From NCBI RefSeq assembly GCF_004310295.1, contig NZ_SISB01000033.1:1-64000 (forward strand): a stretch of 64,000 nucleotides of DNA, given 5' to 3'. Positions 34,302 through 43,000 of the stretch are shown piece by piece; position 1 is the stretch's first letter; each line of letters begins with the position of its first letter. The position numbers were made by a program, and so were the translations under genes. The notes under the pieces are model-generated. The model saw only the letters and a program-made list of their open reading frames with translations. It made no database searches and was not told the origin of the DNA. This DNA is from Pseudomonas sp. BGI-2 (lineage in GTDB: Bacteria > Pseudomonadota > Gammaproteobacteria > Pseudomonadales > Pseudomonadaceae).

Positions 34302-37300
34302 ATGCACAGGCTCGCGAGTTGCCATGAGGAACTTATATTCGACCGAATAGAGAAAAATCGGGGTGATCCCGGTTGCACGCTGTCATATGCCTTTCTACTT
34401 CATGGCGAAATAGTGGCAAGTGTGTTGAATGATGCACTGTACACATTGATTTTTCGAGATTATCGAACGGCATTAAGCACATTCGTTAGAAGAGAGTCTG
34501 GTCTTCATGTTTATCCGGCTGCAATGCCGAAGAATGTACTGGAATATGTAGAGTGTACCTCCCGTAGTGAGCCTTTTTTCATGCCCGGTTCTACGATTTC
34601 ACTCCCGGACAGCCGGCTGTATAGCTTCACGCTGACGAAACACTCGGAGCATCTCCACCATCTTCGATTGACGTTCAGCCATCTGATTTTCGACGGGCAG
34701 AGCTATCGGATATTTTGTACGTTGCTAACCCGACTTTACGGACAAGCGCGTGTCCGACCCGACCCGGTCGATGAAGCTCAACGTACCCAATGTATTCCTC
34801 TTGAGGCGAGGTCCCTTCAATCGGCCGACTCGGTCGCTTTCTGGAAGGACCGGCTGAGCCGATATCCGCTCGGCCAAACGTTGACGTTTCTCAAGGCGCG
34901 ATATCGGGGTGAATCCCTCTTTGTGACTGTCAAACGCTCGCTGAGCGGCTCGGACTACGCAGCCCTCCAGGCGTTTGTTGCGGCGTCAAACAGTACGTTG
35001 TTCAGATTGATCGTAGCCGCGACGGCCATAACAATCGCCCGTTACAGCAAGGATCAGGACCTTGAAGGGGTCAGCATTGCGCATACGCTCGACACTCGGC
35101 AGCAGCCCGGTGCGCTGGGATGCTTCACCAGCCTGGTGCCCTTGTGGATTCCACACCACCCGGAGTGGTCGCCTCGCCAGTACCTGAGCCATGTGGATCA
35201 GGAACGCCGCGCCCTCAGGGCGCATCAACTGTTGGCACCCCAGACGATGTTGGGGCTTGCGGATGAGCGTCTAAATCGTAATCGTCCGGTCCTGAACGTC
35301 GTGGTCAACCAGTCCGAGGGACTGTTGCCAAGCGTCTGCCCTGAGCTGGAAGGGCTCAAGGTCGAATTGATCGAAACGCCATTGACCGGGGGGCCATACG
35401 ATCTAGGGGTGAATTTCCATTACGATGCCGAGGGGCTTTCTCTGAGTGTCGATATCCCCGAAAGCCTTGCTACTGTCGCCCTGGTCCAACAGTGGGCCGA
35501 TAACCTCATGCAGGTGTTGAATCGCTTCGTGAGTGACGGCGATACCCCCATCGACGCCATCGAGTTTACCCAACCCCTGCACCCGGCGGCATGCGGCGAT
35601 GTAGTGGCGTTGACCGAGACTGATAGTGTGGTTGCACGCTTGCGTGAACAGGTGCAATTGCGCCCGGAAAAAACCGCCGTGCAGTCGCCACATCAGGCGC
35701 TGACGTATGCTCAATTGTCAGACCAGTCGCTAAATCTGGCCCGGCAAATTCAGGCAGTTGTCGAAGGAGCACCGCTGCGGCACGGTATCGGCCTGTTGCT
35801 AGGGCGCTCCTCCTGGCTACCGGTGTCGATGCTCGCCGCATTGAATCTTCAGGTCCCATTTATTCCCCTGGACAGCGCGCTGCCGGGCCAACGGCTAGAC
35901 GCGATCATTGTCTCGACGCGATTGGCGGTGGTGCTCAGCGATGGGCTGGTGGATGTCGCGGAATTAAAGGCTCGCCATCCTGGGGTGCTGGTGATCGAAT
36001 TACCTCACTCCGGCACGCTGTCGAGTATCAGTGAGGAACCGCTTCGGGAGTTGGGCTGCGATCAGGCCTACATTCTGTTCACCTCAGGCTCGACTGGTGT
36101 GCCCAAGGGCGTTGCACCGACCCGAGACAACCTTTCGAATTTTCTGATGGCCATGACGTTTGAGCCTGGGTTCTGTGAAGAAGACCATTTCCTGGCGTTG
36201 ACGCCCATTAGTTTCGATATTTCGATTCTCGAACTGCTGCTGCCACTGGTTGTCGGCGGCACAGTGGAAATTGTCGATGACGAGACTCGTCGCTCGGCGA
36301 CGGCACTCGCCCGGCACATCAATGACTCTGCCGCCACGGTAGTCCAGGCTACTCCCGCCACCTGGCGATTGCTTAAGAATGCCCGATGGTCCTGCCCTCG
36401 CAGGCTGACGATTGTTTGCGGTGGAGAAGCATTGACGGCTGATATCGCGCAGTTCCTGCTCCGGGACCGGCACTTGTTGTACAACGTTTATGGTCCTACG
36501 GAGGCAACGGTTTGGGCTTCTTGTGCGCGTATTGACGATCCCGATGTCATTTACCTCGGCCGTCCTGTACTCAACAGTCGCTTTTATGTCGTTGACGAAA
36601 ACCTGCGAACCGTCGCCAACGGCCAGGCAGGGGAACTGCTGATCAGCGGAGCCAGCGTGGCGCCGGGTTATTTTAATGTCGACAGCCGTAAGGCGTTCAT
36701 CGATGTGCCCGGCATCCACGGCAAAGTCTACCGTACGGGCGATCAGGTCAGACATTTCGGCGAGGGGCAGTTGGCCTATCTGGGGCGGGCCGATAGTCAG
36801 CTCAAACTCAATGGACATCGGATCGAACTTGACGAAATCAATGTTCGTCTTGCCGCGTTGCTCGGGCCGGTGGAGGTGTTCACGGTCGTGCGTACCGGCG
36901 CCGTCCCTCACTTGTACAGCTTTTACTGGTCCGGGCAGGGCGATGCAGTGGATGAGCTTCGCGTCCTGGCTGAACTGAAAAAAGTAGTTCCGCTTTACAT
37001 GATCCCGGCTGCTCTCTTGCGTCTGGAGGCGATCCCGCTGACTACGAGTGGCAAGGTCGATTTACGAAGCCTGGCCAGCGACCCACTGGAGCTGCTGAGC
37101 ATCTTGCCCTCTGGCGCCGTCAAGCCTGTTTCTGCGCTGGCACCATCAAACCACGAGTCTGAGGGCCGCGAGGCCAAAGTCCGGGCCATTATCCTTTCTT
37201 GTCTTGGGGTGGATGTCCACGATAGGCAACTGCCTCTGGGATGGTTGGGCCTGAATTCGATTTCCTACAATCTGTTGTCACAGTCACTGTCCGACGAACT

Positions 37301-39179
37301 AGGGGTTAGAATCGCCCCCCATCGTTTCTATGCCCTCAACACGCTGGCTGCCATCACCGAAGAGCTGTCGGACCGCCAGCCGCTGAACGGAGATGCCGAT
37401 AGCCAGCAGGCGAGTGAGACGTCGCAGCCAGCGACCCGAACTGAACGGGACGATCAGATCGCGATCATCGGTTTTTCCGTATTGATGCCCTCAGACCTTG
37501 AGGCCCCAGGTTTCTGGCAGGCTTTGCTGGACAATCGAAACCTGATCTCCAGCACCTTGCGTCCCGGTTTTACCGCGCCGCTTCAGGCCGGTTTTCTAAA
37601 AAATATCAAGGCGTTCGATGCCAAGTTGTTTTCCATTTCACCGCTGGAAGCCAATTACATGGATCCGCGTCAACGCCTGCTCTTGCAGACGACCTGGCGC
37701 ACACTTGAAGACGCCGGGTATGCACCGCACGCCTTGGCCGGCAGTCGAACCGGCTGCTATATCGCAGGAACAGGTGCCGACTACGCCACGCTGCAGGCCA
37801 GGTTCTCCACGCCTCCCAACCCGTACACATTGCCTGGCAACTCGTTGAGTATCCTGGCCAATCGTCTGTCGAGTTTTTTCGACTGGCGCGGCCCGTCCTT
37901 CACCTTGGATACCGCCTGTTCAGGCTCGTTGAGTGCACTGGTCAAGGCGTGCCAGGATCTGGCTTCGGGTGTTTGTGAAGTCGCGCTGGCGGGCGGCATC
38001 AACCTGATTGCCGATGACCAGATTTCCTTGGGGCTACAGGCCGGCAACTTTATGTCTCCGAAGTTTCGTTGTGCCAGTTTCGATGAGTCTGCCGACGGCT
38101 ATGTCCGCGCAGAAGGCGTGGGATGTTTCTTGCTTAAACCTCTGCGTCAGGCCCAGCAGGATGGGGATGCCGTTCATGGTGTGATCCTGGCGTATGGTGA
38201 AAATCATGGCGGACGGGCCAACTCCCTGACCGCGCCTAACCCGGCTGCTCAGGCTGCGCTGTTGACTCGCGTCTACAGTCCTCCAGGGCTCGCCGCACAA
38301 GTCAGTTACATCGAGACCCACGGCACCGGTACGTTGTTGGGCGATCCAATCGAAATTGACGCGCTCAAAGCCGCCTGGCGCGAACTGTGTCCGAACCAGC
38401 CTGAGCAGTCGGTCTGGCTGGGGGCCGTAAAGTCCAATATCGGTCATTTGGAGCCAGCCGCTGGGGCCGCGTCGCTGGCCAAAGTGCTGCTGGCCATGCA
38501 GCACAGCACTCTGACAGCGAACCATCACTTCAGTCGGTTAAATCCACTGATCAACCTAGAGCAGTCCCCGTTCTCGATCCTCACCCAAACACAGCCGTGG
38601 CCTTCGCCGCAGGTGGCGGGTATCAGTTCGTTCGGTTTCGGCGGAGCCAATGCTCATTTGGTCGTTGGCCAAGCGCCGCACCGTGTGCGATGTACCAATC
38701 TTCACGCCTGTTATCTGGTCACATTGTCCGCTGCCAGCGACAACGCCTTGCAGGCCATGCGTGAACAACTCAAAGACTTTTTGACACTTACGTTGCGCAA
38801 TGATCCGTCGCTCCTCGACTTGGAACAAGTTGCCTACACGTGTAACAGCGGTCGTGCTCAGGCGGAATTCAGATTGGCCTGGGTGGCTAGCAGTCTTGCT
38901 GATCTGGTACAGCAACTGGCACTACCGTCTGCCTCATGGCGTGCGGTCGCTCAAGCCAATGGCGCCGCTGCTGCAGTGCTGCGGTCAGACCTGCCCCGGC
39001 ACGAAGCGTTGTCAGCCCTCAGAGAATGCTTCTTGCTGGGCGAGACTCTGGATTGGACGAGCGTCCATCGGGGCGAAAGCGGCCAGCGAGTGCATCTGCC
39101 GACTTATCGCTTCGACGAGCGCGACTATTGGTTTGACCAGATACGTCCAAACCGCGCCGGTCAGGAATCAGCAAGATGA
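34302..39179 (+). CDS. Hybrid NRPS-PKS, LkcA-type: C-A-carrier-KS (no AT)
   Basis: 1625 residues. Order: condensation domain about 1-430, with the catalytic His in SHLIFDG (H127; the first His of HHxxxDG is Ser); adenylation about 445-920 (TSGSTGVPKG near 590, FDISILELL, YGPTEATVW, TSGKVDL); carrier with Ser986 in LGLNS; ketosynthase about 1045-1465, with C1206 in DTACSGS, then ETHGTGT and NIGHLEP; then a post-KS linker. Aligned by eye to GrsA, the A-domain pocket reads D-I-L-Q-V-G-V-V-W-K, close to the known glycine code DILQLGLIWK. It would load glycine and start chain extension. The leading C domain may N-acylate the glycine. The extender AT must act in trans. The stop overlaps the next ATG by 4 bases. 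Confidence 0.88.
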   Translation: MHRLASCHEELIFDRIEKNRGDPGCTLSYAFLLHGEIVASVLNDALYTLIFRDYRTALSTFVRRESGLHVYPAAMPKNVLEYVECTSRSEPFFMPGSTISLPDSRLYSFTLTKHSEHLHHLRLTFSHLIFDGQSYRIFCTLLTRLYGQARVRPDPVDEAQRTQCIPLEARSLQSADSVAFWKDRLSRYPLGQTLTFLKARYRGESLFVTVKRSLSGSDYAALQAFVAASNSTLFRLIVAATAITIARYSKDQDLEGVSIAHTLDTRQQPGALGCFTSLVPLWIPHHPEWSPRQYLSHVDQERRALRAHQLLAPQTMLGLADERLNRNRPVLNVVVNQSEGLLPSVCPELEGLKVELIETPLTGGPYDLGVNFHYDAEGLSLSVDIPESLATVALVQQWADNLMQVLNRFVSDGDTPIDAIEFTQPLHPAACGDVVALTETDSVVARLREQVQLRPEKTAVQSPHQALTYAQLSDQSLNLARQIQAVVEGAPLRHGIGLLLGRSSWLPVSMLAALNLQVPFIPLDSALPGQRLDAIIVSTRLAVVLSDGLVDVAELKARHPGVLVIELPHSGTLSSISEEPLRELGCDQAYILFTSGSTGVPKGVAPTRDNLSNFLMAMTFEPGFCEEDHFLALTPISFDISILELLLPLVVGGTVEIVDDETRRSATALARHINDSAATVVQATPATWRLLKNARWSCPRRLTIVCGGEALTADIAQFLLRDRHLLYNVYGPTEATVWASCARIDDPDVIYLGRPVLNSRFYVVDENLRTVANGQAGELLISGASVAPGYFNVDSRKAFIDVPGIHGKVYRTGDQVRHFGEGQLAYLGRADSQLKLNGHRIELDEINVRLAALLGPVEVFTVVRTGAVPHLYSFYWSGQGDAVDELRVLAELKKVVPLYMIPAALLRLEAIPLTTSGKVDLRSLASDPLELLSILPSGAVKPVSALAPSNHESEGREAKVRAIILSCLGVDVHDRQLPLGWLGLNSISYNLLSQSLSDELGVRIAPHRFYALNTLAAITEELSDRQPLNGDADSQQASETSQPATRTERDDQIAIIGFSVLMPSDLEAPGFWQALLDNRNLISSTLRPGFTAPLQAGFLKNIKAFDAKLFSISPLEANYMDPRQRLLLQTTWRTLEDAGYAPHALAGSRTGCYIAGTGADYATLQARFSTPPNPYTLPGNSLSILANRLSSFFDWRGPSFTLDTACSGSLSALVKACQDLASGVCEVALAGGINLIADDQISLGLQAGNFMSPKFRCASFDESADGYVRAEGVGCFLLKPLRQAQQDGDAVHGVILAYGENHGGRANSLTAPNPAAQAALLTRVYSPPGLAAQVSYIETHGTGTLLGDPIEIDALKAAWRELCPNQPEQSVWLGAVKSNIGHLEPAAGAASLAKVLLAMQHSTLTANHHFSRLNPLINLEQSPFSILTQTQPWPSPQVAGISSFGFGGANAHLVVGQAPHRVRCTNLHACYLVTLSAASDNALQAMREQLKDFLTLTLRNDPSLLDLEQVAYTCNSGRAQAEFRLAWVASSLADLVQQLALPSASWRAVAQANGAAAAVLRSDLPRHEALSALRECFLLGETLDWTSVHRGESGQRVHLPTYRFDERDYWFDQIRPNRAGQESAR

Positions 39180-39982
39180 TCGGGGAGGGTATTTTTGCTC
39201 CTTTCATTCAGGCGCAGGGCCACGCCGCGACGCTCTGTCTGCCGCCCCATCATCCGTGCTTTTCTGATCATCAGGTGCGCTCGATGCCGGTCTTGCCCGG
39301 CGTGAGTTACCTGGAGCTGGTCTTGAATGCCGCGAAGTTACTCTTTCCGCACTACACGACAAGCACTCTGGAAGATTGCCTGTGGCTCAGGCCGTTTCTT
39401 GGCAACGTCCCGGCCCCGCGACTGAACATCGAGTTCAAGCCGGTCGGCGATGAGCGTCTGGCGTTTACCGTCGGTGACCAGGAACATACCTATGCGCTGG
39501 GCTGTCTCTGCGCGGAGCCCGCAAAAACGGACATTCCTGCGCAGGGCCAACGTATTCGCGAGCAGTTGGGGCGGCACTTCAGCCGGTATTTCAGCCATCA
39601 GCAGGTGTACGCCGAATTCACGGGCATGGGGATCGACTACGGCCCGTTCTTCAAAAAGATCAGCGATGTGCGCATCCATGAGCAACAGTCCCTGGCCTTG
39701 CTTTCAAGGCAGGCCGGTGCCGGATTTTGCTTCAGTAATCTACTGGACTGCGCGTTTCAATCGGGCATGGCCATTTCCATTGGCACCGAGCGCGGCAGCC
39801 TGATGCCGTTTTCACTCGGCACGCTGGTGCTGCATGCGCCCATCGACTTCAGTCACACGAGTGAATACTGGGTCACCACCCAAAAAAACACTGAGTTTCG
39901 AACCGACATTTGCGTGCTCAGCCATGACGGCAGACCGCTGATTTCGGTTCGCGACCTGGGCGTCAAACCGTCTCTTCTGTAA
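39176..39982 (+). CDS. Free-standing polyketide dehydratase (hot-dog fold), LkcB-type
   Basis: 268 residues, a double-hotdog PKS dehydratase as a separate protein. The catalytic His is in DHQVRSMPVLPG (H32; the usual G of HxxxGxxxxP is Ser) and the catalytic Asp in LLDCAFQ (D191, Q195). It lies between the KS at the end of the first synthase and the KR at the start of the second, so it fills the missing DH of that split module and may act repeatedly if the module iterates. A discrete DH gene in this position is a feature of the lankacidin locus. It starts inside the preceding stop (ATGA). Confidence 0.85.
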   Translation: MIGEGIFAPFIQAQGHAATLCLPPHHPCFSDHQVRSMPVLPGVSYLELVLNAAKLLFPHYTTSTLEDCLWLRPFLGNVPAPRLNIEFKPVGDERLAFTVGDQEHTYALGCLCAEPAKTDIPAQGQRIREQLGRHFSRYFSHQQVYAEFTGMGIDYGPFFKKISDVRIHEQQSLALLSRQAGAGFCFSNLLDCAFQSGMAISIGTERGSLMPFSLGTLVLHAPIDFSHTSEYWVTTQKNTEFRTDICVLSHDGRPLISVRDLGVKPSLL

Positions 39983-40013
39983 AGCGCAGATCATATTCAT
40001 ATGGAGGTGAAAC

Positions 40014-43000
40014 ATGAGCCAGCCCGTTCTTCCGTTCTCCCAGGTTGCATCATTGGTATACGCACCTCGGTGGCAGTGTTCGAAGCTGCAGCCCGACACT
40101 CGCTCCTGCATCGAGGGCGACATTCTGATTGTGGTTCCGGCCAGGCAGGTCGCTACTTTCGAATCGCTCAAGCAGTGGTTGCCCAATGCGCAGTCGCTGC
40201 TGCTCAATGCCGAAAACGTCGAGCGAATTGGGCAGTTGGTCGAGAGCGGTGCGGTTTCGCGCATTGTTTTCATGTCGGTCACGCCTTGGCGAGATGGCAT
40301 CGATGATCAGGCGATCAAAGTCTTTTTACAGATGACCAAGCGGTTGTCCAAACTGGCGCATCTGCGGCTGGACATCGTGACAGTCAAGTCGATTGTGTCA
40401 CCGGCTGCTGAAGCGCCGACCCATCCGGTCGACAGTGTCTACATCGGTCTGGGGCAGACGGCGGCCAAGGAGTTCAGTGGCTGGGACGTGCGCTGTTTCT
40501 CGTTGGCGGCGTTCACCCAGGCGCTTTTTCGGGCTGCCTTACACGGACAATTCACGGTCGAGAGCGGCCAACCAATCACCCTGGATGACCATCAGTGGTG
40601 GACACAAACCCTGGCTGCTCAATCGCTGGCACGGGTCGAGACTGCCAAAGGTTTTAAACAAGGTGGCACCTACCTGATATTCGGCGCTACCGGTGGTTTG
40701 GGGAGCATGCTTGCTCAATACCTGGCCAGTAGTTATCAGGCCCGTCTGATTCTCGTCGGCCGTCGCATCAGCGCCGATGAACTGCTCGCTGGTCTACGCC
40801 CCTTGGCCGCCAGTGTGGTGTATGAACAGGCTGACCTGGCTGATGCTGGCGCGGTCGCGGCACTGTTGGCGCGTTATCCCGAAATAGACGGGATTATTCA
40901 TTCAGCGCTGGTGCTCGATGATGCGGTGCTCAGCAACATGACCGAGCACGCGTTGATGCGTGTGCTGGAGCCGAAGTTGCACGGCATGGTCAATCTGTTG
41001 AATGCAGTCCGTGGGCGAGACTTCGATTTTGTCCTGCTGTTTTCTTCGATCCAGTCTTACATTGCCAACGCAGGTCAGGCCAACTACACGGCGGCCTGTG
41101 TCAGCAAGGACGCACTGGGTGGATTGCTGCGTGACGTACTGATGGTCAACACCAAAGTCATCAACTGGGGGTATTGGGGGACTATCGGGATCGTGGCTTC
41201 GCCCCTCTACCGTGAACGGATGCAAAAGCTACAGATCGGTTCGATCGAGGCGCCGGAGGGGCTGGCAATCATCGAAGCTTTGCTGCATAGCACCGTCCCC
41301 CAGATCAGCGTGGTCAAGGCGTCGCCGCAAGCGTTGGAGCGGCTGCGCATCAGCCCCCATCCGGAGAGTGGGATAGAGGTCCCGGTGAACGCTGCGCAAT
41401 CGCTGCTGGCTGCAGTCGTTCCGGCCTTTGATGCCGACAGTGAGAGCGTACGCCGCAATATTGGCTTGTCCCTGGGACTGCAAAATTACGCACGCGCTCG
41501 CCTGGCGCAGACCACCATTCCAGCGGTTACAGTACCCCGACACGCAAAACTGGTGGCCGCCATCAAGGTCATTGCACAAAGCCAAGGCCCCAGTCGTGAA
41601 CAACTGTTGAGCGAGTTTCCGGAAAGCGTCGGACATGTCGCGTTGCTCGACGCTTGCCTGGCGCGCTATCCCCAAATTCTCAGTGGTGAAATCGACCCGT
41701 TGACCGTGCTGTTCCCCGAAGGAAGTTTCGCTCTGGTCGAGCCGGTGTACCGGGACAATCCCCTGGCTGATTACTTCAACAGTATTGTGGCAGAGGTCGT
41801 CGACAGGTTTGCCCGTCAACAAGCACGACCCTTGCAGTTGCTTGAAGTGGGCGCTGGCACCGGCAGTACCTGTCAATTCGTGCTCCCGGTATTGCAAGGG
41901 ACGGACGCTACTTACACCTTCACTGACCTGTCCCATGCCTTTTTGAACAAGGCGCGCAGCCGTTTTGTCGAGTACGGATTTGTGCGTTACGAGCTCTGCG
42001 ACATCTCACAGCCGACCACCAGCGATCAGCGTTACGACGTCATCATCGCGACGAACGTCATCCATGCGACCGCCGATCTCCCGGCAACCCTGGCCAATGT
42101 ACGTGATCGACTGGCACCTGGAGGAATATTCATCCTAAATGAAATAACGTCCTGCCAGGACTACGCCACGCTGACCTTTGGCCTGACCGAGGGCTGGTGG
42201 TTGAGTGTTGATCCTTACCGGATTCCCAACAGCCCGTTGGTGGCAGCCGCAACCTGGCGATCGTTGCTCAGCGACGCTGGATTCAGTGCAACGATCGGCC
42301 ACGGTTCCGACGATCAGCAGGTGATCGTTGCCAGGCTTGAGCCCGCAGGCGCTACGTCTGCGGCAGTGACCGAAGCAACCCCGAACGTTGGCGATGTCGC
42401 TGATTCCCAGACGTCGGTCGAGCACTGGGTACGCAAGGTGATCGCCGATGTACTGCATGCCTATGAAGACGAAATCGATGTGAACCAACCCTTCAACGAG
42501 TACGGCGTCGATTCGTTGATTGCGATGGAGTTGCTCAAACCCTTCAAGGAAAGCCTTGGGTACTTGCCGGCCACCGTGTTGTTCGAACATCCCACCGTCT
42601 CGCGTCTGGCACGGCACTTCCTGACGGAGTTCGGCGACGTGGTGCAGCGGGCGGCCGGCGCCATATCGCCACTCGCCGCTGGCACACAGCAACCGCCAGT
42701 CGCAGTAACACCGACATCGCCACCGTCGCAAGCGCCAGCTGTCACTGCCGTCGCAGCGGCGCCAACCTCGCAGCGGCCGGCCAGCGCGCTCCTGCGCCAG
42801 GTGATCGCCGAGACCATGTTGATGGAGCCCGATGAGCTAGAGGACACGGTTCCGTTCAAGGAATATGGCATCGATTCGATCATTTCTCTGGAGTTGCTCA
42901 AACCGTTGCGTGAACGTTTTGGATACCTGCCGGCGACGTTGCTGTTCGAGTATCCCACCGTCGACAGGCTGGCGACCTACTTGGAACAGCATTACCCCGA

